Assembly (NCBI RefSeq): GCF_028769735.1
Contig: NC_088186.1
Span: 4,527,001-4,591,000 of the forward strand
Direction: 5' to 3'
Length of the DNA stretch: 64,000 bases
Origin: Zonotrichia leucophrys gambelii
Taxonomy: Eukaryota > Chordata > Aves > Passeriformes > Passerellidae
Numbering within the stretch: the stretch's first letter is position 1; every line of letters starts with the position of its first letter. Of this stretch, positions 37,691 through 50,263 are shown in pieces. The translations under genes were made by a program, and so were the position numbers. The notes under the pieces were generated by a model. The model saw only the letters and a program-made list of their open reading frames with translations, made no database searches and was not told the origin of the DNA.

Positions 37691-40600
37691 TCTCTGATCT
37701 TCCCACACCTCACACTTTCTGAAACTCACCCAGCTGAAAGCCTTTTCCAACAGAGACAGCAATCACTCTTTCTGAAAGAAACTGTAACTGACCAAAGGCT
37801 ACAACTCCCATCAGCAATGCCTTATCAAACACGATTTGCAGGTAAGAGGATTAGTCCATCACACATTATGTACAAATTAAAGCACAGACTGTGAACAAGC
37901 TGGACAGAGCCAGACTGGGAATGCAGTGCCAACTGCAACTGGCCCAGTAAAGCCCATCCAAAGCTGCTGCTGGGGCAGGTGTCTGACCAATAAGCCTGGC
38001 ACTACACAGCATTTGTTCTTGCACTGCAGGATTTAAACCACATCTATGAGGAGCAAGAAGCCATGGACTGTGCTAGGTGCTCAGGGAGAGAGAAAGAAAA
38101 GTGGATGCACAGGATGCTCAGGAAAAACACCCCAAGAAGCCCCTCACAGCATTTCTGCACAACCACCACACAGGGCTGCAGCATGAAGGCTTTGTGGGGC
38201 AAGAGGGCTGGCTGGCAGCCTTGAGGCACCTCTTCCTGCAGAGCAGCAAACAGATCTTTGGCTCCAGTCTGGCCCATCTTTGCTCAGATGGCCACTATGT
38301 GCCAAAGAAAACAACAGCTCCTCCCTCACTTGCCCATTTGCACTGTATTTTATTAGTAGGACAGACATAAAAGAGAGGGAGAAAACACACTGATTAGCAT
38401 ACACTTGGCAGGAAAGCACAAGTTGGACTGAGAACAATGAGCTTTTTGAAGGGGCAGAGCTGTGGGGAGCCCCAGAGCAGAACAAAGAGCAGAGGGTGCT
38501 GTGCTGGCAAGAGCACAACCACCTGCTTCTGCAGGTATATTGAGCCCTGCAGTGGGAGCCTGGCTCAGGGCCTATCCACACCATGTCAACCCTGTACCAA
38601 CCTCACAATAAAAGCAGTAAAATCTACTCTGAAGTTTAGAAAGCTCAAACCAAACAAAATTAGAAGGTGTTTAAAAATAACCCAACAACAACAAACCACC
38701 TACTCAGATCAGATTGAGGAGTTATCTGGTTAACAGAAAAGCCATGAGTTCCTGAAAGTCAGTGTGCAAACAGCACACAGGGCAATGCTGCCAAAGAGAA
38801 ACCCTGACAACAGTTATGTAAGCAGGTCTCAGCTGCCTCTTGATTACATCTTCTATCATTAAAAGGATTTGGGAAGAATAAACAACCACTGCACAGCAGA
38901 GGAGCTGGGGACACGTGGGATAAAGCCCCTTGTCAAACTTCCTTGGACAGACAAGCTGGATAAATGAAATTTACTTTCAACTCCTTCAATGCTCTGAAGA
39001 TGTGAAACACAGCTTTGCTCATGTGTTATGTGAGTGCTCCAAAGGGGGAAAGGAGACCATGGAGAGGTGAAGCAATTTCCACAGTCACTGTGCAGAGGCT
39101 GCAGCAGCACTGAGCTGGGTCAGAGCTGTTGGACTGGCAGGACCTTGCTGTCTGTCCCTCCTGCAGATCCCAGCCACCCCAAGGGTGTTATCAGCCAGGG
39201 AGATCACTCAGCACCCAGCTCACCCACAGCACTTCAAAGAGGCCACAGAGCTTCCAAGGCTGGCACAACACTGCACTATCTCCCCATCACACAGTTAAGC
39301 AGGGAATCCAGGTAGGGATCATAAAGACCTTCCAGTCTTGAAGAGCAAAGCCATTTCTGATAAAAATCGTGGTTCATTTAGAACTGAACTGCCAGCTTGT
39401 ATGCTCATTATTAGCAGAGCTGGAACTAGGAGGCTCATGCTGATGCTGACAAGTGAAAACTGACAGCCTCGGCAGAGCCTCTGACCTGTGCTCAGGGTTC
39501 TGTGCCCAACAGCTGACCCTGAAGAAAGCAATATCCCCTGTTACAGAGAAATCATAAAAAATCAATCACCAGCATTTCTGCAAGGTTTCTCTCTGGGTTT
39601 ATAGAGGTCTGTGGGGGAAGGCTTGCTATCAGTTTCAGCATGGAGAGTAGCTCTTCTCATTTTCCTACTATATCCAGGGACAGCATCAGAGAGCAAAACA
39701 GAGTGTCTGAGCAATCATAAAATACTGCAGCATGACCAGTCCCATTAGAGATCCCAGGATACAAACAACTGCACTGAAGCACTTGGGCAGAGAGCTCCAG
39801 TGGCCAGGCATAGTCATGTCCACATCACACTACCCTGGATCCAATTTTTGGGTATTGACCCTGTCTAACTGCCTTTTAAAGGGGGAAATTCTAACTCAGA
39901 AAGCAACAATGACATTTTAATGTCTTAAAGACATTAGACTTACAAGCATGCAAGTCCTGGAGCTACAGCCTGTCCTGCAAAAAAATGTGAAAACCTGGAG
40001 TTACTGGCACTGGTAAGAACTGGAAACCCCTGAGCTGAAAACACAGCCAAACACAGGGACTCCTGACAAACAGGATTGTCTGCAAAGCTCTTTGCAAATC
40101 TATGTATGCAGGAGGCTGGGCTGCTGGTGTTTTATTCACAAGACTTCAATGGAGCTTGAGTATCTGGAAGTCAGCCAGCCTTAGCTGAGCAGGGCAAACA
40201 GATTTATGAAAGGTAACACACATACTAGAAGGAATCATTGCAGCTACTCACACACCACTGAGCTCTACACTGAGCACAGTCCTGACTACTGCAGATCCTC
40301 ACTCCTTGCTCACTTCACAGCAGCAGCCACCAACACAAAAAGCAGCAGAATGGAGTTTAACAGGGAAAAGGCTTTTCTTCACAAGCAGAATAACTTCTGA
40401 TGTAATTTTATACAAATTGTTTTCAGAAACTCACAGGTAGGAAAAGCTAAACAGTACTTTCAGAATAGAAAAGTGTCTGGAGTTAGGTTAAACTGAAATA
40501 CATTGTGGTTCCTAATGTTACCAGCAATGCGAAACCTATTAAAAAACACAGTATAGTTTTACAGGAGATTAATGATGTTCACTCTTCTTTAAATACACAC

Positions 40601-41480
40601 AGAGGTCAATTTTACTTGTACTTCCATAGCTGAACATTCAGCTGTCAACACAGAGATACCACCTCTGGAACACGTCCCACCAAGAACCACCATCTGTGAA
40701 ACACTCAGCACCTGCCTCAGCAATGAAAGACACCACTGGCTGCCCTTGGGAGGGCTCTGGTGAGACACTGTCATCACCTGCCCAGGACTTGCTGTCAGAT
40801 GCACTTATATCCTGCTAAAGCCCTGTTTGGGCCATGCAGGGATCAAGAGCCCAGCAAGGAAGGGACCAGATGAGCACTCAGCTCCCAGCAGAGATTGCTT
40901 AGTAAGGCAGGGAGCAACAGGAGAATATCAGCATCCAAGTACAAAGTCAATGGGATCAATGCAGGAGAGCTGTGCAGCAGGCAGAGGCTGTAGCATGAGG
41001 CACAAAAAACCCTCCTGCTCTCATTCCACTGCATCACTTCCAGAGGGAGATGCCAAGATTTGCTGGTACACCTGAAAGGCCCTGCCAAGATCTGGGTGTA
41101 ACACCAAACACAGTGCCAAATCCTGCACCAAATCCTGCCAGACAGGGAGAAGCAAGTCAGGAGCCTGCAGTGCAGAGAAGAGATAACAAACCTCCATCAC
41201 TGAGCTCCTGGCTCACAAGAGGGACCCTCCTTGCTTAGCTCAAGTCATATTTGGTGATACCAGTTCTTTTAATCCTGCACAATTCCAGCTTCTCTCCATC
41301 TCCCACAAACCTTGGCTCAAAGAATGAGAGACCAGGATAGTATGTGCCATGATTTGTTGCAGAGGTTCTGCTGTTAGCCAAGCAACACTGCTGGAAGCTG
41401 TCTGCCAGAGCACTTCCCTGCTGTCCAGCCCCATCCTCAGACATTGAAGCCAAGCCTCCCAGGATTTGAAACATGGAGCA

Positions 41481-41548
41481 GGACTACGAAGAGGAGAAGC
41501 AGAGGCTCTCTGAAGGACTATGAAGAGGAGAAGATAGTAGATCTCTCC
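41481..41548 (+). repeat. Imperfect 34-bp tandem duplication
   Basis: Two adjacent copies begin GGACTACGAAGAGGAGAAG and GGACTATGAAGAGGAGAAG; their second halves have diverged. Confidence 0.75.
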
Positions 41549-44500
41549 TAACTCCACACTGTGGAGCTCTACAGACAGTGGTAAGACCTGACAAAAGGGA
41601 AGGCAGACAGAAAGGGCATGTCCTGTCTGATGACCTGACCTAATTTTCTCAGTTTTGCCTTCACCAAGCTCACCTGCTGCCCGCTCTTCTGAATGTACCA
41701 ACAGGTTGGGAATCACAACTCCTGTCAGTGACTCACTGCACACTCTAGAGAAAACAGGTCTTTGCAATGGCAGGTTTGGCCTTAAAATACAGAAGCTTCA
41801 CCTCTCTGCTGAACAGCTTTTCCAGTGCTGGGAAGGCAAAGGCAGCCAGAGAGGCTGGAATTGTAACTTACTGTAAAACAGATAAAGAAGACTGGAGTCT
41901 GGAGAATAGCTCAATTGTATTTACACAAAAACATTAATGAGTTCTGTGCTCCTTTCTGTGCGGGCTGGACAGACAATACCACACCCTGGAAAGGAGCCCT
42001 GACCTCCAGTAATTGAGGATGCAGACAAAGAAATAGTTCATCCTGAGTATGCAAGACTATGGCACAGAGCAAAAAAAAAAACCCAGTCAGAAGGCTGGTC
42101 CACAGCCCACAGAAAGTACTTATGACATCCTGTGCTCATGAAACTCCCCCTCTTTTTCAAACAACAGAAAACCCAAGGTGTGCAGATAATTCTTCCCTTG
42201 AAAGGAGTGTCTGTTTACAACAGCCCACCAAAGTCACAGCCAGTTTCACCCATCTGCCCCACCATGCTGCAGAGAAGGAACTGACCCACGGGTGCCAGCT
42301 TGTCAGGAAGGTATAACCCTATCTCCAACCCACGAGGAAGTGCTGCAGGGCTTTCAGAACCTGCAGGGAAGCAGGAAGGTGTCTCATGTGGAACAACCTG
42401 GAGGCACCAGCTACCAACATTACACTCCTTATCCTCTCATCCAGGCCTGGAAGATGTTAAAGGAGACAAAGCTCAGCACAAACTGAAGTAAAAAGTTATT
42501 TCTTTGCTGTTAAATATTTCAGAGGCAAAACCCAGGGAGGACAAACAGCTCAGTTTGCAAGGATCACCTGTGGCCTCAACAGACCCAGATCCCAACCTCT
42601 GGTACAAGAGGAAAGGGAAGCAACCTCGTGATCTGCACGAGCTGCCTGCCCAACAAGGCTCACATCCAAGTACAAACCTGTACCCTTCAGAGCTGTACTT
42701 TCACTCTGCCTCCCCTACAACCAAGGGGCAGAGTTGAAACACACAACCCTCAGCCTCCAACACAGACTCTGCCTTCCACCCTGCCCTGCTGAGATCTCAG
42801 TGTGCAGGGGGAACACACAGACACATCCTGCTGCCTCAACACCAAAACAGGGAGGCTGATCACGAGCAAGCAATTTAAATCCAAATACAAAGGAAATACC
42901 TGGCATAATGCTCTGTTGGCAAAACTTGTTCAGAAAGCTCCTGGCAACATTCAGCTGAACTGTAAGGTAAATTGGGCATTTGGGTATCTGAGCAACAATA
43001 ACAGACTGTGAGTAGCTGGTGGGGATCTCCTGATGGGTAAGGGACTGGCACTATCAGTCCAAGTCAGAGCAACACTTTGCTCAACTAAGGCTGTAGACAG
43101 CAAGAAGTCCCAGAACTCAGGTGCCTGCTTCAGCCACCCAAACCCCAGAGAAAATGTCAAACAAGAAGGAAATGCAGTGCAGCAGCACCTGCCATGTCCA
43201 GGACACTCCCTTCCAGTGGAAAAGGCTGTCCATTGGCACAGAAAGTGCACCCAGTCCTGCCTACTGCTCCTGAGGAGCCCACGAGGGCAGGACGCACCCA
43301 CACAAGCACAAACTGTTCTCGGGCACTGCACAACACCTTAGTTAGGTCTGATAGGTGGAAGCAAAGACTCTTCCCTCACTAAAAATAAACACCACTGCAT
43401 GTAAAGGTTGTGAAAGTCCCTCAGTCCTGATACTTCTGCCTACACAGACCTTTAAAAGTCATCTCAGCCATGATACCCATATAACCAGGTGAGACACAGC
43501 AAGAGCAGTGTAGGTGAAATACCTGTGCTGCAAGTAGCTTATCTTGCAGAGCACTACCCACCCAAGGCCACCACTGGCCACTGGAGAATCCTTCTCTGTA
43601 AAGCATTTCACAATTCCTTCACCAGGTCTCAAGCTCAGCAACTTACTGCATCTCTCAGCAGTGAACATAAATTTTATTGCCACCAAGCAGAGAGAAAAGC
43701 AGAGATGTCAGAGCTCCAAGAGATGAAATCAGAGCAAAGCTGGCAGTCCTCTGGGTTAACAGTCCTTTTTTCAGGAACAGAAACAGCTCTTTCCACACAA
43801 ATGCCATCAGCTGTTGAGTAAGCTGCTCTGTTTTCTCTGCAGTCTCAGGAAGGATCACACTGGAATGGGGATGTGGATGTTTACCCTGTGCCTGATGAGC
43901 CTCACAACAAAACCTGGACTTTGGCAACAGCTCTCCACTCTCTCAGGTTGTCTGCTGACTTCAGGGCCTCAGCTAAGGTTATGCACAGAAGGTTTTCTTT
44001 ATGAATAGAGAAAACCCAATGCTATTGATCAGCAGGCAGCAAACAATCCCTCACTGCACCAGCAAGGGAGAGGTTCCTTTACACCCCAGCTGAGCACATC
44101 CTCCCCAAGGCTCTGCTGGGAGCTCCCCTGGCAGGTACATGCTGCAGGGTACAAAGCTGCCCTGGCAGGAGCTGAACAGCTCCTTCTCTATCAGATTTCT
44201 CCCAATTCCCACAGCCATCAAGACTGAGGCAGCTGGTTCAAGCCATTAATAAGATGACAAGCAGTCCGGACAAGCCTGCAGTTCATAAACACTGCAGAGG
44301 CTGAAGCTTCCAAGGAAGTCTTCCTCCAGGTCTGAACAGCACTAAGGCAATGCAGCATTGCACAGCAATTCTCCTTACAGGAAGCCTATTCATGGGAGCC
44401 ATTTGCACCACAAATGAGTGCCAAGGATGTCAAGAGAAACGTGATGGGAAAGGGACACAGGTACAAAGTGGTAAGAAAGCACCTTATATGAGTTGTGATT

Positions 44501-47500
44501 CAGTAGTCTGAAGAAAGAAGCTTCTTTAGGTTCTCCGGAGAGCAAAACAACTCGGACTATGCCCAGGACATCTGGACTACTCCGAGCCAGACAGGAAGTG
44601 AAAACATTTCACAGATGCTTTCATTTACATAGATATTTGCAGTGCATAACTGACAAGGTGTGTAAGCGTCATCACTTCTATTTTCCAGTTAGGAAAACGA
44701 CACCGCAGAACTCTGCAGCTCTGCTAAGTGGCAGAGTTAAGAAATAGAGCCTTCATCCCCCACTTTGTGGGGCTGAAAAGCACCCTGTGAATCACACAGC
44801 CTGCCTGACGCTGTGGGGCCAGCAGCAGCATGAAGCCCTGCTCCAGAGAAGTTCTGGGAGGAGCAGGTCCTTGCATGCTGGGATGGGGAATGCTGCAAAC
44901 ACCTCCTACATGAGCAACCCCATACACTGCTTACACTGCAATAGGATCACAGGCTTCATTAGAGACAACGCTAAGCTCAGATGAAACACATCAACACCAT
45001 AATAACACTCAAGATCACATGAATCTGGTTCTGAATGGTGGTTGTTGAAGCTTGGATATTTCAATAAAAGATAAAACCAGAGTTATTATTGTAGCCAAAG
45101 AAGGAGCACCTCTTGAACATGTCCCTACTCCCCTGCCTGCTTCACAGCCCACTCCAAACTCTGAACAAGATCACTCGAGGCTTTTGTGCAGCCTCCCAGC
45201 CCACATACAGGTAGGAAGAGCTGAAGAGCTCACCCCGCAGCAGAACTCTTCCAAAAAAATCACTATATTCCCACACAGTAAGTGCCTGGAGGAGGCAAAG
45301 TCCCAGTGCAAGCTCTTCAAATCTGTCTCTATTCACTCCTTGGAGCACCATCACTACAATTCCCATCTAAACGTCTCAGTGGCTACCTGGGAAGGATTCC
45401 TCCACCGAACCTCTTCAGTAAGGGTGTTAACAGCACAAATACGCAATGATTTACACCTCATTACACCTCTTACGTGCTACCCACCTGAAATCCGAAGGCT
45501 ATTGAGGGTGCTCCCAACAGCTGACTGAAGCCTGGCAGACACCTGAGATACTACAGTCCAACAGAGTGGGCTTCTTGGCCAGATCCTAGGGGTTGTTATC
45601 AAGTCCTCGCTTTCTTCCCAGTTATTTTTCCCGTAGTTCTTCACACTTAAGCCTGGCACAGCTGCCCGTTTCAAACCTGGTCATTATCTCTTCCCTTTCA
45701 CCCAAGGTACGATTTTTCACCAGTCCCCACAAATTAACGCCCGCAGTCTCCTAAAGATGGAACAGCGAGCTCACCCCCCACTGCCACCTCTTATCACCTT
45801 CCCAGCCTACTAACACTCTCCTGAAAATTTAAGTGTTGGAATCAAACCACAGACATTGTATTTTGGCTGCAAGTTAAATAACCCCCTGCAGAGCTGCATA
45901 TACACCTTTTAGCACCTTTGGTCCCCACACACCCCACAGCAAAACAGCACAAGCAGCTTCAGAACCAACCAGGGCCACAGGCAATCACAGAACAACACAG
46001 GGCTTCTAAAGCAGCTCCAGTCCACTTCGGTTATTGTCCAAATGCTCCCAGATTAAAAAACAGATCAGGATTTAACAGTTCTACAGATCAGTATCTGAAC
46101 AGCTTTGCTCTGAAATAAACAGCTCATAAGCTCCAACTGCTCTGTTACTTTTGCACCAGAAGTACACGTGCAGGCAGGGAACATCCTGAATTCTAGTACA
46201 ACTTACTAATAGAACATGAGCCCAATAAATGTTTCAGCGACACTGGATATAATGCAATGTCCTGCTTTAGCCCCATTTTATCCTTCTGGGGGAAGGAAAA
46301 ACTCTTTAACCAACCCAGATGTGTGCAAAACCCACCCTAAGAGGTGGTAACAAAGTCACTTAATTTCAGAAGTTAGAAAAGGCTGTTCTGTGATGGAGAG
46401 CTGCAGCTCCCCATTATTTACCTGCTCTCTGTGCTCTCACCTCATTGTCTGATACCTGACAGAAGCATCCTTCGATTTCTTCTGCTCCAAATGAGAAATT
46501 AGTGATAAGGAGCTGTGAAATTATCCATCAATTAAGAGAATGAGTCAGTGACACACGAAAAACAAAACCCACTCAACAAAGCAGGATCAGCTTAAGAGCA
46601 AAGTCTGATACTGAGACAACAGCTCAGTGCCAAGTTGCAGAATAAATGAGGAATGTAGTAAAAAGAAACAGAGAACCAGAGAGGTCCAGCCCTTGGAGTG
46701 AACCCTCTCCTAAAGTTACCAGCCTGTATCACCAAGTCTCTCCTGCTCATACTGCTTTTATTCCTGAGCTTTCATGCTTTCCAACATGAAAATACACAAT
46801 TTTAAGTGTAAACACCACAGGAGCAAAATCTCTTTGTAGACTACCATCATAAATGAAAAAAAACCAAACAAACAAAAAACCAAAACCAAAAGGTTTAGTA
46901 TTATTTTCAGCATTTAAACCTAGGCTGACTTGCTCTTAAATACTGCCACACACGGGCACTGAGCACTTCTGTCCTGTGCCATCACCCAGGCAGGCACACA
47001 AACACAGCCTCTAATGCCACCACTACCTTCAATAAATAAATCAGCCTTTGAAGTCAGCCTTTACACAAAGCTTTAATAAAAGGTTTTATTATGATGTCAC
47101 TATAAAGTGAAATAACTTTAATCCAAAATATTTAGCGACATTACTCACTTACTGAAACAAAAATACTTTTAAACCCTGTGTATCCCTTCCAGCATCTTTA
47201 TGGACTATTTACTCACTCTTCCAGTTTCAGCCAGCTGGCTGAGCTGCCCTTTTAAGCTCTCATGCACACACAGAAAAAAGAAAAAAAGCTCAGAGTGCAT
47301 CCAAAAAATGCACTGTAAGACCAAAGAAAAAAATCTCCGAATTTAGAAAAAACAAGGCACCAAGGCACTATTATGGAAACCCATACCTAACACGTGGTTT
47401 ATCTTTTTTTAAAGAAAGGTAACTGTCAAATCATATAAAAATTTGTTTTCTCAACAGTGAAGACTGCTGAAAGCATCCTCAAATGTGTGATACCTAGTTT

Positions 47501-48752
47501 ACTCAACCATGCAGAAAAGCATACCAGACTAATGAACAAAAAAAGTAATCAACTTGTACTCAAAATTAAGCACAAAATCAAAAAACAGCTAACAGCAGAT
47601 GTACTCACACTGGCTTGCAAAACCAACAAAGCAGCAACTCCAAACAGTATCTGAAATTTTTCTGTGTATGATTTTTATCTGAACTTTTAAATTTTAACAA
47701 TAAAAACATTATGGATTGTTTACTATAACCCAAAAATATTCTGCTACCCAGAAAAAGCTTCTTAAGCCAGAGACCCAAAAGAAACAGCATCACCCATGAT
47801 GAACCCACAAAGACCTCACGGACCACAGATGAGCTCCTGATAAAACCAAGGCTCATTTACAATGCTTCACTGGGAGTGAAAAATGCATGCAAGTATTTCA
47901 TATTTTCAGTCAGAAATCAGCCTGAAAACATCACTTTCCATCCTCTCTTTAAATTCCACTTTCAGAACATGGCCTTACCTTCCCTACCTCTTCCAGGTGA
48001 CTTTACTCCCAGTCTCTGGCTCAGAGCACTAGATTTGAAACACTGGGATTTCACTACCACTGCACATGGAAAAGGCAAGTAAAGTAATGTCCTGGCCTGT
48101 TCACATCTGAGAAACCTACTCATCAGGAGTTGATTCTCCAAACTTGGGCTCTCCAAAACAGGGACCAGCTATTTATCCATCATGGAAGAGCCCATTCCAG
48201 TGGAGGTGTCAAGTGAATCTGTAAAACAAGGCTTAACAAAACCAAAACTTCCATTATAAACCTGGACTCAGTGCTAGAAGGGGTGGGATGCCTTCCCCCA
48301 TAGGAGATGATGCAGACACTGCAATGTGCTTACACTTTATATCTGTTCCTAGAAAGAAACTAAACTACTAAATCCCTACACGTTTATGTTTACTGTACCT
48401 TTTACTGTACCTTATACCCCAAACACCAGCAACATCAATAAATGAGTATTTATCTGATGATTAGATACTCAATGTGTATCTCACCCTTTGCACACTCAGA
48501 AGACAGAAACCAAACAAAACAACTTTCCTAACAATCCCCACAATTTCCAGCTCATTCAAACCCCTTACGGCAGCTCTGACTTTAGAGATCAGGGGGGTTT
48601 TTGTAATGAAAAAACCCTCTAAATTCACAACCAACACACTAAAACCAGCCCCCGAAGGAGATGCTCAGCACGTGTCCCAGGACCCGCATTAAGGACTTCC
48701 CCAGCTTGCAGCACAGCTGCTCCCACACAAAAATTAGAAACTCTTTCTTGAA

Positions 48753-48782
48753 CAAAAAAAAAAAAAAAAAAAAGAAAAAAAA
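48753..48782. repeat. Poly(A)/poly(T) tract near the PRRC2B promoter
   Basis: An A-run interrupted by a single G on the plus strand, about 60 bases from the left edge of the CpG island. Confidence 0.9.
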
Positions 48783-48829
48783 AAGCCTAAAACATCTTTC
48801 CAAACCTACCAAACGAGCTCGCCCAGCGC

Positions 48830-49700
48830 ACAAACTCCATCCTCGCTCCTCCCCGCCCCAGCCAGCCGCATTTCGGCCTCAGCGGCCCTTTTGTAGCTCC
48901 CGCACAATAACAAACCGGCCGAGCCTTCTGGATGCCACCCCCCCTTGTTTTGCTGAGACACACACACACACACACACGGCGCGACAAAAATATCTTTGTG
49001 TCACACTCCAGACGCCGAAAAAAAACAACCTGCCTCTGCGGCGGGGAGCCCCCCGGCCCGGCTGCACCCTCCGGGGAGCGCAGCGGGGCGGGGGCGGCTC
49101 GGCCCGGCGGCCGGAGCCCGGAAAAGGGGCCCCGAGCCCGGGCGGCCCCGCCAGCGCCACCGGGGATGGGCCTGGCCAGGCCCCGCCGCGGCCCCGTCCC
49201 CGCAGGGAAAAGGGGGGCGGTTCGCACAATAAACACCGACGGTACAGAAGCGAGAAACCGGGGCGAGACTCCCCCCAACCCGCCCGGGGGACCCGCCCGA
49301 GCCGGGAGGCCGCGGGGTGCCGCAGCCGCTGGCTCCGGCTCCATTTTAGCGCTGCCTCGTCCCACCTTCCCTCTCCCTCCCCTTCCTCCTCCCCCCCGGC
49401 CCCACTCACCGCCCCGAATATCCGCGGCCGCCGCCGCCGCCGGCCCCCGATACCCACCTGTGGTGGTGGCGGGGAGCCGGGGGTGCCTGCGGAGCCGGGT
49501 GCGGAGGGACGATGGGCGCGGGGCGCGGCGGATGGCGGCGGATTGCGCGGGGCGGCGGCGGCGGCTGCGGCCGATCCGGGCACTCGCTGCCTCCTCCTCC
49601 TCCCCCTCCTCCCGTGCCGGCCCGGCCCCGCCGCGCAGCGCCACCTGCAGGGCGCCGCCAGCAGCGCGGGGGCGGCGCTGAGGGGGAGCTCCCTCAGGGG
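48830..49700 (-). promoter_or_regulatory. PRRC2B: PRRC2B CpG-island promoter and non-coding exon 1
   Basis: This is a dense CpG island of about 0.85 kb with GCC/CGG triplet runs (near 49429-49442 and 49552-49568) and no TATA box. On the minus strand CCACCACCACAG|GTGGGTA is a strong splice donor ending a non-coding first exon at 49458; a second donor, GGGGCG|GTGAGT, ends at 49410. The exon above 49458 has no ATG in the transcript sense up to about 49700, so the only upstream ATG is the one next to the real start. The long open frames on both strands across the island are base-composition artefacts. The exact transcription start is not visible. Confidence 0.88.
48957..48978. repeat. CA dinucleotide repeat inside the PRRC2B CpG island
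   Basis: About 11 uninterrupted AC units on the plus strand. Confidence 0.9.
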
Positions 49701-49710
49701 GACAGGGAGC

Positions 49711-49790
49711 GGCTGGAGAGGGTCCTGTGAGGGACACCCAGAGGATTTGGGGCTGGAGAGGGTCCTGTGAGGGACATCCAGAGGATTTGG
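49711..49790 (+). repeat. 40-bp tandem duplication (2 copies)
   Basis: Two adjacent copies of a 40-base unit starting GGCTGGAGAGGGTCCTGTGA (49711-49750 and 49751-49790) differ at one base, and a third copy begins at 49791. The unit looks CR1-derived and abuts the promoter island. Confidence 0.9.
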
Positions 49791-50170
49791 GGCTGGAGCA
49801 GCTCTCTGATGAGGAGACACTGCGGAGCTGGGCTGGGTCAGTCTGGAGAAGGGGAGGCTGAGAGGGGATCTCAGCAATCCATGTCAATATCCATGTCAAT
49901 ATCTCCCCGGTGTGTCCGAGGATGGTGCCAGACTCTCTTCAGTGGTGCCCGGTGACAGGATGAGGAACAGTGGCCATAAACGAAAACACAAAAAGTTTCT
50001 CCCAACTTCTTTATGTTGAGGGTGGCAGAGCTCTGGAATAGGTGCCCAGGGAGGGCATGGAGTCTCCCTCTCTGGAAACATTCCAAACCCACCTGTGTCA
50101 CCTGCTCCAGGTGACCCTGCCCTGATCTCCAGAGGTCCCTTCCAACCTCAGTTAATCTGTGATTCTGTCA
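49791..50170 (+). mobile_element. CR1 LINE 3' fragment, plus orientation
   Basis: Recognisable CR1 3' sequence: TGATGAGGAGACACTGCGGA, GTCTGGAGAAGGGGAGGCTG, AGAGGGGATCTCA, GCCAGACTCTCTTCAGTGGT, GGTGCCCAGGGAGGGCATGG, AGTCTCCCTCTCTGGAAACA, CCAGAGGTCCCTTCCAACCT and the tail AATCTGTGATTCTGTCA. It lies head-out from the PRRC2B promoter, just upstream of it. Confidence 0.94.
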
Positions 50171-50189
50171 GCTCCCCTCAGAGGGACAC

Positions 50190-50263
50190 CGAGCCGCTGG
50201 AGTGGGTCTGGAGGAGGGCAACAAGGAGGATTGGGGGACTGGAGCGTCTCTTATGAGGCAAGG
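50190..50263 (+). mobile_element. Second, short CR1 fragment
   Basis: CCGCTGGAGTGGGTCTGGAG, GAGGGCAACAAGGAGG and GGAGCGTCTCTTATGAGGCA match the more 5' part of the CR1 3' region. It directly follows the first fragment's tail, so it is either a nested or an independent insertion. Confidence 0.75.

Larger units (their letters stand above)
36518..49457 (-). other. PRRC2B intron 1 (12.9 kb)
   Basis: This intron runs from the non-coding first exon to the ATG exon. It contains no recognisable coding exon. Visible items are a TG/TA repeat at about 37660-37690, an imperfect 34-bp tandem duplication at 41481-41548, and near its 5' end an A-run (48753-48782) and a CA repeat (48957-48978). Short reading frames throughout have no family resemblance. 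A long first intron of this kind often carries enhancers, but none can be named here. Confidence 0.75.

Noticed and set aside
40721..40776. C/D-snoRNA-like boxes (GUGAUGA and CUGA on the minus strand) in PRRC2B intron 1
   Set aside because: The bases outside the two boxes do not pair into a terminal stem, and no rRNA guide was recognised.
47788..47841. Plus-strand AUGAUGA ... CUGA pair resembling a C/D snoRNA
   Set aside because: Only about 45 bases apart, no terminal stem, and antisense to the host transcript.
48661..49899. Long open reading frames on both strands (up to about 370 codons) across the PRRC2B CpG island
   Set aside because: They run through poly(A), CA repeats and GC-rich low-complexity sequence, have no family resemblance, and overlap each other on both strands. 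GC-rich islands lack stop codons by composition.
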